A stretch of 64,000 nucleotides of DNA from positions 310,001-374,000 of the forward strand of contig NZ_ATDL01000014.1 in NCBI RefSeq assembly GCF_000416985.1. The letters run 5' to 3'. A model generated the notes under the pieces. That model was given only the letters and a program-made list of their open reading frames with translations, was not told where the DNA came from and searched no databases. Source of the DNA: Sphingobacterium paucimobilis HER1398 (GTDB lineage Bacteria; Bacteroidota; Bacteroidia; Sphingobacteriales; Sphingobacteriaceae). This document shows positions 46,142 through 53,972 of this stretch, piece by piece (the stretch's first letter is position 1; each line of letters opens with the position of its first letter). A program made the position numbers and the translations under genes.

Positions 46142-47343
46142 TGTCCTTCTTTTCGACCAGGGTATGCTTCAAGAGCTTTCTCTAGGCATACAAGAGCTTT
46201 TTTGAGATCTTCTTGATTCAGAACATAAGCCAAGCGAACCTCATTCAATCCAAAACCGATAGTACTGTAGAATCCGGTGGCTGGTGCCATCATAACGGTT
46301 TCATTTTCATAGGAGAAGCTTTCTAATATCCATTGGCAGAACTTGTCCGCATTGTCTATCGGTAGTCTAGCTACTACGTAGAAAGCTCCTCCGGGATTAG
46401 GGCAGAATACGCCTTTGATTTGGTTTAATCCTTTTACCAGGGTGTCTCTGCGGGCTGTATATTCTTTCGAGACAGCTTCAAAGTAAGCGTCTGGTGTATC
46501 TACTGCTGCCTCGCCTGCAATCTGACCTTCTAAAGATGGGCTAAGGCGGGCTTGGGCAAACTTTAGTGCTGTTTGGTATAATTCTTTGTTTTTTGTTATC
46601 AAACATCCTATACGGGCACCACAAGCAGAGTATCGTTTAGAAACGGTGTCAAAAACGACGACATTGTTTTCTAGACCTTCTAGATGCATAGGGGAAATGA
46701 ATTCTCGTCCATCGTAGCAGAACTCTCTATATGCCTCATCGGAAAATAGATACAAATCATATTTTAGGCAAAGCTCGCGCAGTGCTTCCAGTTCCTCGCG
46801 CGAGTAAAGATAGCCTGTAGGATTGTTGGGATTACATATAGCAATCGCTTTTGTTTTTTCTGTGATTAATTTTTCAAAGTCAGCGATGGATGGCAGAGCA
46901 AATCCGTTTTCTATATGAGACATGATCGGTTTAATGACAATGTCAGACGAACAAGCAAACCCGTTATAGTTTGCGTAAAATGGTTCGGGTATAATAACTT
47001 CTTCACCAGGATTTAGACAGGCCTGCATAGCGATAGTAATAGCCTCTGATCCACCATTGGTCACCAAGATATCTGTTGGTTCTATATTGTAGTTGAGTTT
47101 ATTATAATAGCTGGCTAGCTTTGTTCTGTAGGAAGCTGTTCCTTCTGATGGAGTGTATGCCCATACTTTAAAATCAATATTTTTTAAGGCATTAAGCATG
47201 ACCTCTGGTGTTTGGATATCCGGTTGACCGATATTCAAATGATATATTTTTTTTCCTTCTTTCTTTGCTTGATCTGCAAATGGGGTAAGTTTTCTTATTG
47301 GAGAGGCTGGCATATCCATGCCTTTTTGTGATATCTTTGGCAT
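46138..47343 (-). CDS. Pyridoxal-phosphate aminotransferase (AspB-like, class I/II)
   Basis: The 401-aa cytoplasmic fold-type I enzyme has HLNIGQPDIQTP, the PLP-contact TNGGSEAI, CNPNNPTGYLYS, FSDEAYREF with the conserved Asp/Tyr, and the Schiff-base Lys in FDTVSKRYSACGARIG (about residue 236). The substrate-carboxylate Arg is probably in LNEVRLAYV. Aspartate- or alanine-type specificity cannot be decided. Promoter box TATCTTTG (47375-47382) precedes a leader of about 30 nt. Confidence 0.9.
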   Translation of the reverse strand: MPKISQKGMDMPASPIRKLTPFADQAKKEGKKIYHLNIGQPDIQTPEVMLNALKNIDFKVWAYTPSEGTASYRTKLASYYNKLNYNIEPTDILVTNGGSEAITIAMQACLNPGEEVIIPEPFYANYNGFACSSDIVIKPIMSHIENGFALPSIADFEKLITEKTKAIAICNPNNPTGYLYSREELEALRELCLKYDLYLFSDEAYREFCYDGREFISPMHLEGLENNVVVFDTVSKRYSACGARIGCLITKNKELYQTALKFAQARLSPSLEGQIAGEAAVDTPDAYFEAVSKEYTARRDTLVKGLNQIKGVFCPNPGGAFYVVARLPIDNADKFCQWILESFSYENETVMMAPATGFYSTIGFGLNEVRLAYVLNQEDLKKALVCLEKALEAYPGRKEGQ

Positions 47344-47374
47344 AATAACTAAAAGTTTTATTTAAAATGGTGAA

Positions 47375-47382
47375 CAAAGATA
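47375..47382 (-). promoter_or_regulatory. -7 box of the aminotransferase gene
   Basis: TATCTTTG on the minus strand, with a T-rich -33 region about 19-21 nt upstream; the ATG is at 47343. Confidence 0.5.
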
Positions 47383-47401
47383 CGAAAAGCGTACTTATAA
47401 A

Positions 47402-47433
47402 AAAGCCGTATTAGTTATAACTAATACGGCTTT
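47402..47433 (-). terminator. Terminator of the DUF1573 gene
   Basis: A 32-bp perfect palindrome (16-bp arms, core GCCGTATTAG/CTAATACGGC); on the minus strand it is followed by a T run before the next promoter. Confidence 0.85.
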
Positions 47434-47450
47434 CTTTTTATGCTTTATTT

Positions 47451-47825
47451 TTATTCTACGTTTCCTTTTACGGTCAACGTTTTTACTGGAGTTTTCGTGT
47501 TAGATTTTACCGTAAATGATTTTGTAAAAGGACCTTTCGTTGCTGCATTATAAGTTACTTTGATCTTGCCAGAGTCGCCTGGTTTTATTGGTGCTTTAGA
47601 AAAATCAGCAACAGAACAACCACAAGATGGAGCTACTTCCGAAACGATGATTGGAGCATCACCTACATTGGTGAACGCAAATTCGAAGCTAGCCGGCTTG
47701 TTAAAAGGTATTGTTCCAAAATCGTGAGTTTCTTTCTCGAATTTGAATTCGCCCACCGCGACTGCCATCGCCGATAACGAAATGAAAGCGATTAATACGG
47801 TTGCTATACTTAATAACTTTTTCAT
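47451..47825 (-). CDS. DUF1573 domain secreted protein
   Basis: The 124-aa protein has a signal peptide (about 1-24) and a single Ig-like DUF1573 domain: FKFEKETHDFGTIPFNKPAS, VSEVAPSCGCSVADF (the conserved CGC), and KITYNAATKGPFTKSFTVKS-like strand pattern near the end. The family is widespread and secreted in Bacteroidota; function is unknown. A TACATTTG -7 box lies about 60 nt upstream. No neighbour suggests a specific job. Confidence 0.88.
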   Translation of the reverse strand: MKKLLSIATVLIAFISLSAMAVAVGEFKFEKETHDFGTIPFNKPASFEFAFTNVGDAPIIVSEVAPSCGCSVADFSKAPIKPGDSGKIKVTYNAATKGPFTKSFTVKSNTKTPVKTLTVKGNVE

Positions 47826-47982
47826 GTTTTATCTAATTATATCGTTTTGTTCTAATCAATGTGCTCAATAGATATGCCAAATGTAGTTTTTTATCTTAAC
47901 ATATTTTAACTGTCCTATTAAACAACAATATTTTTACAATTAATGCTAATTGTGATATTGGACTTTAATTGTTGGGTATGGT

Positions 47983-48948
47983 TTAAATGATTCCTTCTTT
48001 CAGTAAATCTTGGATATGTATGATACCCGCATAACTTCCCTGTTTCGTAACTAATAATTGCGAGATGTTATTCTCTCTCATTTTGTGTAAGGCATTTGCC
48101 GCAAGTTCTTCGGCTTCGATTTCTTTTGGTTTTTTAGACATGATGTCGATAGCTTTCAATCGAGATATATCGTCATGTTTCTCGAGCATTCTTCTGATGT
48201 CACCATCCGTTATAATGCCTACAATTTGTCCATCGTTAATGACTGCTGTCGCCCCTAGGCGATGTTTCGTTATGGTTATGATGAGCTGCTTTATTGAATC
48301 GTCCGTATGGACACTTGGTTGGGACTTAAGGTTGGCTACATCACCAACTTTAAGATATAGTTGTTTGCCTAAGGCGCCTCCTGGATGATATTTTGCAAAA
48401 TCTCTGTCTGTAAACTCCCTTGCTGTCTGTAGACAGACGGCTAATGCATCTCCCATCGCCAGTTGGGCTGTTGTGCTAGTCGTTGGTGCAAGGTTGTTGG
48501 GACATGCTTCTCTATCAACTGTTGTATCTAATATATAATCTGCTTGTTCGGCAAGGTAGGAGTTCATATTTCCTACAATGGCTACGAGTTTATTGTTGGT
48601 CTGTTTCAGAAAAGGAATTAAGACCTTGATCTCTGGTGTATTCCCGCTTTTTGAGATAGCGATGATAAGGTCATCTTGCTGGATAATGCCAAGGTCGCCA
48701 TGTATCGCATCAGCAGCGTGCATAAAGATGGAGGGTGTGCCTGTGGAATTGAGCGTTGCAACTATTTTTTGAGCAATAATGGCGCTTTTTCCAATTCCAG
48801 TCAGAATTACTCTGCCTTTGAGGTTTAAGATGAGCTGTATGAGTTCAACAAAATCATCGTTAATTCTAGAAGCTAAATTTAGCAAGGCTTTAGCTTCTAG
48901 TTCGAGGACTTGGACAGCCTCTTTTTTTATTTCTGAATTGCTTTTCAC
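47983..48948 (-). CDS. kdsD: Arabinose-5-phosphate isomerase (KpsF/GutQ, KdsD)
   Basis: The enzyme converts ribulose-5-phosphate to arabinose-5-phosphate, the first committed step to Kdo for lipopolysaccharide. It has a SIS domain (about 30-165; GIGKSAIIAQKIVATLNSTG, ISKSGNTPEI) and two CBS repeats (about 205-320). The frame starts at GTG 48981, but the -7 box TATTTTTG (48981-48988) overlaps that codon; I choose the GTG at 48948, beginning KSNSEIKKEAVQ, which fits the family N-terminus (321 aa). It is divergent from recQ-kdsA; kdsA catalyses the next Kdo step, so the pathway genes flank recQ. Confidence 0.9.
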   Translation of the reverse strand: MKSNSEIKKEAVQVLELEAKALLNLASRINDDFVELIQLILNLKGRVILTGIGKSAIIAQKIVATLNSTGTPSIFMHAADAIHGDLGIIQQDDLIIAISKSGNTPEIKVLIPFLKQTNNKLVAIVGNMNSYLAEQADYILDTTVDREACPNNLAPTTSTTAQLAMGDALAVCLQTAREFTDRDFAKYHPGGALGKQLYLKVGDVANLKSQPSVHTDDSIKQLIITITKHRLGATAVINDGQIVGIITDGDIRRMLEKHDDISRLKAIDIMSKKPKEIEAEELAANALHKMRENNISQLLVTKQGSYAGIIHIQDLLKEGII

Positions 48949-48980
48949 GGAAAATATGCCTATTTTTATAATACAATTCA

Positions 48981-48988
48981 CAAAAATA
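48981..48988 (-). promoter_or_regulatory. -7 box of kdsD
   Basis: TATTTTTG on the minus strand. Its -33 region falls inside the palindrome at 49006-49023, so a regulator could bridge this promoter and that of recQ. Confidence 0.5.
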
Positions 48989-49005
48989 GGTTATTTAAAT
49001 TTTAG

Positions 49006-49023
49006 ATAGGTAGGCCTACCTAT
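49006..49023. promoter_or_regulatory. 18-bp perfect palindrome, candidate operator
   Basis: ATAGGTAGGCCTACCTAT is a perfect palindrome (9-bp arms). It lies exactly in the spacer between the recQ -33 region (to 49005) and -7 box (49025-49032), and over the -33 region of divergent kdsD. It has no T run and lies upstream of both genes, so it is not a terminator. Confidence 0.5.
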
Positions 49024-49024
49024 T

Positions 49025-49032
49025 TAATTTTG
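49025..49032 (+). promoter_or_regulatory. -7 box of recQ
   Basis: TAATTTTG fits TAnnTTTG; the -33 position holds TTTAG with a 19-nt spacer filled by the palindrome. The ATG of recQ is at 49044. Confidence 0.5.
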
Positions 49033-49043
49033 TAGCTGCGCAG

Positions 49044-51233
49044 ATGGAAATAGAAAAATCTTTGTACGACAATCTCCAGGAGTTCTTCGGGTTTGATGCT
49101 TTTAAAGGGGACCAAGAGGCAATTATTACTAACATTTTAAATAAAAAAGACACCTTTGTCATCATGCCTACGGGAGGTGGCAAGTCGATATGTTATCAGT
49201 TGCCGGCATTAATGAGTGCTGGTACAGCAATTGTTATTTCTCCACTAATAGCTTTGATGAAGAATCAAGTGGATCAGCTTAGAGCATTTGGAGGTACAGA
49301 TAGTATCGCTCATTTTCTGAATTCTTCCCTGACCAAAGGAGAGATCACGAAAGTTAAGGCGGATGTTACTGAAGGGAAAACGAAATTGCTTTATGTCGCT
49401 CCGGAATCCCTGTCGAAAGAGGATAATGTGCAGTTTCTGAAAAATATCAAAGTATCTTTTGTCGCTGTAGATGAAGCACATTGTATTTCAGAATGGGGAC
49501 ACGACTTCAGACCCGAATATCGTAAGATAAGATTAATCATAAATGGTATTGGAGAGAATATTCCTATTATCGCCTTGACGGCTACAGCAACTCCAAAAGT
49601 ACAATCGGATATTCGAAAAAACCTCCAAATGAACGATGCCACATTGTTCAAATCTTCTTTTAATCGATCGAATTTATTTTATGAGGTGCGTTCAAAAAAG
49701 AACGTGGTCAAGGAGATTGTTAAGTTTATCAAAGGAAATGGAGGGAAAACGGGTATCATATATTGTCTTAGCCGTAAGAAGGTTGAAGAGATTGCTGAAG
49801 TTTTGAATATCAATGGGATCAAAGCATTACCGTATCACGCAGGTTTAGATGCTAAAACCCGGGCGGACACACAGGATAAGTTTTTGATGGAAGATGTCGA
49901 GGTCATTGTAGCAACGATAGCTTTTGGTATGGGAATTGACAAACCTGATGTCCGTTATGTAATCCACCATGATATACCCAAATCGATGGAGGGCTACTAT
50001 CAGGAAACGGGACGGGCAGGACGTGATGGAGGAGAAGGCGTTTGTATTTCGTTCTATTCCAAGAAGGATGTCGAAAAGCTGACTAAGTTTATGAAGGATA
50101 AGCCCGTTTCTGAACGAGAAATTGGAACACAAATTCTTAAAGAGGTTATAGATTATTCGGAATCATCTGTCTGTAGACGTAAGCAGATTTTACACTATTT
50201 TGGTGAAAAATTTGACGAAACGGGGTGTAATAATATGTGTGACAATTGTCGGGCTCAGAAGACGTATTTCGATGCGGAAACAGATTTGGTGAAAATATTG
50301 AATTTTATTAAAGAAGAGGGAGACAAATTTGATGACCATCATTTGATAAATGTATTTTTAGGACAGAATAATCAACCTGTTTCTTCGTATAAACATGATG
50401 AGCACGAACTTTTCGGTACGGGGAAAGATCAAGGAGTAAATTATTGGAATTCTCTGATAAGACAGGCCGAATTAGCCAGTTTTGTTAAAAAGGATATCGA
50501 TCATTATGGTTTGCTTACGCTAACCGAAGATGGGAGGCGCTACTTGAGTAATCCGTATGCGCTGAAGTTTATTTTGAATAGACCTATGGAGGCGGCAGAT
50601 GATGATGGATCGGAGGAGCCTAAGCAAGCATCAGGAGTATTGGATACAGACTTGCTCGTGATGTTAAAAGACTTGCGTAAGAAAATTGCAAAGCAGAAAT
50701 CACTACCTCCTTTTGTTGTCTTCCAAGATCCATCTTTGGAGGAAATGTGTGCACATTATCCAGTAACGATGGATGAAATGAAGCAAATTCATGGGGTGGG
50801 CGCAGGAAAGGCTTTGAAATTTGGCTCTCCTTTCGTGGAGCTGATTAAGAATTATGTGGAAGAAAAAGGTATTGATAGACCTCAAGACCTTATCGTAAAA
50901 AGTACAGCTAATAGATCTGCATTAAAAGTCAGTATTATTCAAAATATAGATCGTAAAATCGGTTTAGAAGATATCGCTTCATCGAAGGGAATTAGTTATG
51001 AGGATTTACTGAAGGAAGTGGAGTCTATTGTATATTCAGGGACAAAATTGAATATCGGTTATTTTGTCGATGAAATGATTGATCAGGACAGGCAGGATGA
51101 GGTATATGATTATTTCAAAACCGCTGAAGTTGATTCTATAAAGAATGCACTTTCTGAATTGGGAGAGGAAGATTATTCCTACGAAGATATCCAATTGATG
51201 CGTATTAAGTTTATATCGGAATTAGGTAATTAA
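49044..51233 (+). CDS. recQ: ATP-dependent DNA helicase RecQ
   Basis: RecQ is a 3'-5' helicase in recombination and fork repair. The 729-aa protein has Walker A MPTGGGKSICYQLPAL, DEAHCISEWGHDFRPEY (motif II and the aromatic loop), ETGRAGRDG (motif VI), the RecQ-Ct zinc site with four Cys (CRRKQILHYF through GCNNMCDNC, about 383-408), a winged helix, an HRDC domain (about 533-610) and a C-terminal helical extension. kdsA follows after 9 nt, so they share a transcript. Complete length and motifs. Confidence 0.96.
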   Translation: MEIEKSLYDNLQEFFGFDAFKGDQEAIITNILNKKDTFVIMPTGGGKSICYQLPALMSAGTAIVISPLIALMKNQVDQLRAFGGTDSIAHFLNSSLTKGEITKVKADVTEGKTKLLYVAPESLSKEDNVQFLKNIKVSFVAVDEAHCISEWGHDFRPEYRKIRLIINGIGENIPIIALTATATPKVQSDIRKNLQMNDATLFKSSFNRSNLFYEVRSKKNVVKEIVKFIKGNGGKTGIIYCLSRKKVEEIAEVLNINGIKALPYHAGLDAKTRADTQDKFLMEDVEVIVATIAFGMGIDKPDVRYVIHHDIPKSMEGYYQETGRAGRDGGEGVCISFYSKKDVEKLTKFMKDKPVSEREIGTQILKEVIDYSESSVCRRKQILHYFGEKFDETGCNNMCDNCRAQKTYFDAETDLVKILNFIKEEGDKFDDHHLINVFLGQNNQPVSSYKHDEHELFGTGKDQGVNYWNSLIRQAELASFVKKDIDHYGLLTLTEDGRRYLSNPYALKFILNRPMEAADDDGSEEPKQASGVLDTDLLVMLKDLRKKIAKQKSLPPFVVFQDPSLEEMCAHYPVTMDEMKQIHGVGAGKALKFGSPFVELIKNYVEEKGIDRPQDLIVKSTANRSALKVSIIQNIDRKIGLEDIASSKGISYEDLLKEVESIVYSGTKLNIGYFVDEMIDQDRQDEVYDYFKTAEVDSIKNALSELGEEDYSYEDIQLMRIKFISELGN

Positions 51234-51242
51234 CATAATAAG

Positions 51243-52058
51243 ATGATTAATAAATATTTGCCTCAAATTAAGAATGGTAATTCCAAACAATTCTTTTTGA
51301 TGGCGGGGCCATGTGCTATTGAAGGAGAAGATATAGCTCTTCGTATTGCAGAAAAAATAGTAAATATAACTGACTCGCTAAATATTCCTTTTGTTTTTAA
51401 AGGTTCTTATAGAAAGGCTAATCGATCTAGAATAGATTCTTTTACTGGAATAGGGGATGAGAAGGCGCTTAAAATATTGGAGAAAGTGGGGCGTGAATTT
51501 GGGGTGCCTACGGTGACGGATATTCATGAAAGCCATGAAGCGGCTATGGCAGCAGCATATGTCGATATTTTACAGATTCCTGCATTTTTATGTCGTCAAA
51601 CCGAGTTGCTGGCGGCAGCAGCCGAGACGGGTAGGGTTGTTAATATAAAGAAAGGACAGTTTCTTTCTGCGGAATCGATGGCGTTTGCTGTAGACAAGGT
51701 AAAAGATGCAGGAAACGAAAAGGTCATTCTGACGGACCGTGGAAACTCCTTCGGTTATCAAGACTTAATTGTGGACTTTAGGGGAATTCCTATGATGCGC
51801 TCATTCCAAGTTCCTACGGTGATGGATTGTACACACTCCTTGCAACAGCCTAATCAGACTAGTGGGGTAACGGGAGGGAAGCCTGCCTTGATAGAGACTA
51901 TTGCTAAGGCTGCAATTGCGGTTGGAGCAGATGGTCTCTTTATTGAAACCCATCCTGATCCTGCCAACGCAAAATCGGATGGAGCGAATATGTTGCATTT
52001 GGATTTGTTAGAGGGCTTGATGCAAAAATTGACAAGAATACGTGAAGCTATTATTTAA
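51243..52058 (+). CDS. kdsA: 3-deoxy-8-phosphooctulonate synthase (Kdo-8-P synthase)
   Basis: KdsA condenses arabinose-5-phosphate and phosphoenolpyruvate to Kdo-8-phosphate for lipid A-core assembly. The 271-aa TIM barrel has MAGPCAIEGEDIALRIAE, FKGSYRKANRSR, VTDIHESHEA, DILQIPAFLCRQTEL, and FIETHPDPANAKSDG. It lies 9 nt behind recQ and opposite kdsD, whose product is its substrate. The motif spacing is that of the KdsA family rather than DAHP synthases. Confidence 0.96.
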   Translation: MINKYLPQIKNGNSKQFFLMAGPCAIEGEDIALRIAEKIVNITDSLNIPFVFKGSYRKANRSRIDSFTGIGDEKALKILEKVGREFGVPTVTDIHESHEAAMAAAYVDILQIPAFLCRQTELLAAAAETGRVVNIKKGQFLSAESMAFAVDKVKDAGNEKVILTDRGNSFGYQDLIVDFRGIPMMRSFQVPTVMDCTHSLQQPNQTSGVTGGKPALIETIAKAAIAVGADGLFIETHPDPANAKSDGANMLHLDLLEGLMQKLTRIREAII

Positions 52059-52077
52059 AAGCAAATAAAAACTTTTT

Positions 52078-52125
52078 TTTTCAAACGACAAAGGCGCTTA
52101 AGAAAGCGCCTTTGTCGTTTGAAAA
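52078..52125. terminator. Long hairpin after kdsA
   Basis: A 22-bp perfect stem with loop AAGA; core GGCGCTT/AAGCGCC is followed by TTTGTCGTTT, which could act as a weak T tract, while the outer arms extend the pairing. Confidence 0.65.
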
Positions 52126-52227
52126 GACTAGTAGTGGTATTATTTCAAATAATCTTATAGGTTTGTGCTAAAAAATACCTTTATTTACAGAAATAAATGA
52201 CAATTATAACACGACTAGACCTTATTG

Positions 52228-53706
52228 ATGGAACAGCTTATTTCTACAGTCTCTAGCTATGTATGGAGCGATTTTTTTATTTATTTCTGTTTACTTATAG
52301 GACTGTATTTTTCAATACGAACAGGTTTCTTACAGGTTCGCTATCTCAAGGATATGGTGAATTTGTTGTTTAAGAAAAAGAAATCTAATGAGGGCATATC
52401 TTCTTTTCAGGCATTTGCTCTTGCTATTTCGGGACGGGTGGGCACTGGTAATATTGTGGGAGTGGCTACAGCTATATTTATGGGAGGTCCGGGTGCGATT
52501 TTTTGGATGTGGGCAATTGCGTTCTTAGGTTCAGCTTCCGCTTTTGTTGAATCTACTTTAGCCCAGGTGTATAAACAAAAGGAAGGAGATGAGTTTAGAG
52601 GAGGACCAGCATATTATATAGAGAAGGGGCTGGGAGTAAAGTGGTATGCTGTTTTATTTGCTGTAATAACCATTGTGAGTACAGGTTTTTTGTTGCCTGG
52701 GGTGCAGAGTAATGCAATCAATAGTACGATTACAAATGCATTTGACTATTCGAATAGTGTGATCTCTTTAGGAGGTACTGATTGGACGATTAGCTGGGTA
52801 GGAATCGCTGTGGTTTTGCTTTTGACACTTATTATTGTAGGGGGAGTAAAGCGCTTGGGACAAGCCTCTGAGTTTCTCGTTCCTTTTATGGCAGGTGCCT
52901 ATATATTGATGGCTTTGATTATCATAGGAATGAATTTTACGCAGATTCCAGCAATGTTTAAGCTGATATTTAGTTCGGCATTTAGCATGGATGCTACTTT
53001 TGGCGGCGTTGTGGGGATGGCTATAGCTTGGGGGGTAAAGCGTGGAATTTATTCGAATGAAGCTGGGCAAGGAACGGCTCCCCATGCTGCAGCTGCGGCT
53101 GATGTCAGTCATCCAGCGCAACAGGGATTGGTTCAAGCTTTTTCGGTATATGTAGATACTTTATTTGTCTGTACAGCTACTGCTTTGATGATTCTATTTA
53201 CAGGTATGTATAATGTTGCTGAGTCCTTCGATCAGTCTGGACATGCTGTCGTATTGTTGAAGGAAAACTTGCCGGGAGTTGCTGCGGAAGGTTTTACTCA
53301 AGCCGCTGTTTCTCACCATTTTCCTGGTTTTGGAAATCAATTTGTAGCTATAGCATTGTTTTTCTTTGCTTTTACGACTATTATGGCTTATTATTATTAC
53401 GCAGAGACTAATGTGGCATACATAATTAAGGGGAGAAATAAGAAAGGTGTTATTTGGTTATTGCGTGTTGTGTTCTTATTTTCTACTTATTTTGGTACTA
53501 TAAAAACAGCAAAACTTGCTTGGGATTTAGGTGATATCGGTGTAGGATTAATGGCTTGGGTGAATTTAATAGCTATAGTACTAATGAGTAAAACGGCGAT
53601 GAAGGTATGGAAGGATTACTTGGAAAAGAGGAAGAAGGGTATTGATGAGCCAGAGTTTAATCCAAAAGAGCTGGGAATAAAAAACGCAGAGTTTTGGGAA
53701 AGATAA
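52228..53706 (+). CDS. Alanine/glycine:cation symporter (AGCS family)
   Basis: This inner-membrane Na+-coupled amino-acid importer has 492 aa and about 10-11 hydrophobic helices. AGCS marks include GRVGTGNIVGVATAIFMGGP (about 71-90, the sodium-symporter signature), GGPAYYIEKGLG, GVKRGIYSNEAGQGTAPHAA (about 270-289) and the late FFAFTTIMAYYYYAETNVAY. Alanine or glycine is the usual substrate. A TTG one codon upstream is in frame, but I take the ATG at 52228. A terminator follows. Confidence 0.92.
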   Translation: MEQLISTVSSYVWSDFFIYFCLLIGLYFSIRTGFLQVRYLKDMVNLLFKKKKSNEGISSFQAFALAISGRVGTGNIVGVATAIFMGGPGAIFWMWAIAFLGSASAFVESTLAQVYKQKEGDEFRGGPAYYIEKGLGVKWYAVLFAVITIVSTGFLLPGVQSNAINSTITNAFDYSNSVISLGGTDWTISWVGIAVVLLLTLIIVGGVKRLGQASEFLVPFMAGAYILMALIIIGMNFTQIPAMFKLIFSSAFSMDATFGGVVGMAIAWGVKRGIYSNEAGQGTAPHAAAAADVSHPAQQGLVQAFSVYVDTLFVCTATALMILFTGMYNVAESFDQSGHAVVLLKENLPGVAAEGFTQAAVSHHFPGFGNQFVAIALFFFAFTTIMAYYYYAETNVAYIIKGRNKKGVIWLLRVVFLFSTYFGTIKTAKLAWDLGDIGVGLMAWVNLIAIVLMSKTAMKVWKDYLEKRKKGIDEPEFNPKELGIKNAEFWER

Positions 53707-53741
53707 AAAAAATGGGCTGAAGGTTTTTCAGTCCATTTTTT
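53707..53741. terminator. Terminator between the AGCS gene and a tiny convergent ORF
   Basis: A 14-bp stem (AAAAAATGGGCTGA with TTCAGTCCATTTTTT, one G-T) with a short loop; A and T runs allow use from both sides. Confidence 0.8.
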
Positions 53742-53754
53742 AGTTTTAAGACCT

Positions 53755-53844
53755 TTATGAACCACCAATACAGGTCGTAGCAAATATCAATACAAATGCT
53801 ACGAATAGTAGCAATAAGAAAGTAGTATATGATAGCTTTCTCAT
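53755..53844 (-). CDS. Possible 29-aa membrane peptide
   Basis: ATG at 53844 opens a 29-codon frame: a basic start (MRKLSY), one hydrophobic segment (TTFLLLLFVAFVLIFAT, about 7-23) and a short tail TCIGGS. It resembles a lone signal/TM peptide; the Cys lacks a good lipobox. The shared terminator 14 nt beyond its stop and an inverted repeat upstream (53861-53881) support transcription. It is below usual gene-calling limits and could be chance. Confidence 0.35.
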   Translation of the reverse strand: MRKLSYTTFLLLLFVAFVLIFATTCIGGS

Positions 53845-53860
53845 AGTGTTAAGTTTAATT

Positions 53861-53881
53861 GTAATGTTTTATTAACATTAC
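53861..53881. promoter_or_regulatory. Inverted repeat between the tiny ORF and nhaC-like gene
   Basis: GTAATGTT-TTATT-AACATTAC, perfect 8-bp arms and a 5-bp spacer, lies 17 nt upstream of the 29-aa ORF and 41 bp before the nhaC -33 element. Candidate operator, or a weak hairpin. Confidence 0.35.
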
Positions 53882-53921
53882 AAACAATGTGCCACTAAGT
53901 TGGATAGACAAGAGTTGAACA

Positions 53922-53952
53922 TTGAAAATGTGGCTTATGAATTGTAGTTTTG
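53922..53952 (+). promoter_or_regulatory. Promoter of the NhaC-like gene
   Basis: TTG (53922-53924), a 20-nt spacer and TAGTTTTG (53945-53952); the ATG is 20 nt further on. Confidence 0.55.
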
Positions 53953-53972
53953 TAGCCAAATAAAAAAGGATA

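Noticed and set aside
52070-52130. Attachment site or IS end at the long hairpin after kdsA
   Set aside because: No transposase, no direct repeats and no compositional change on either side; an extended terminator is simpler.
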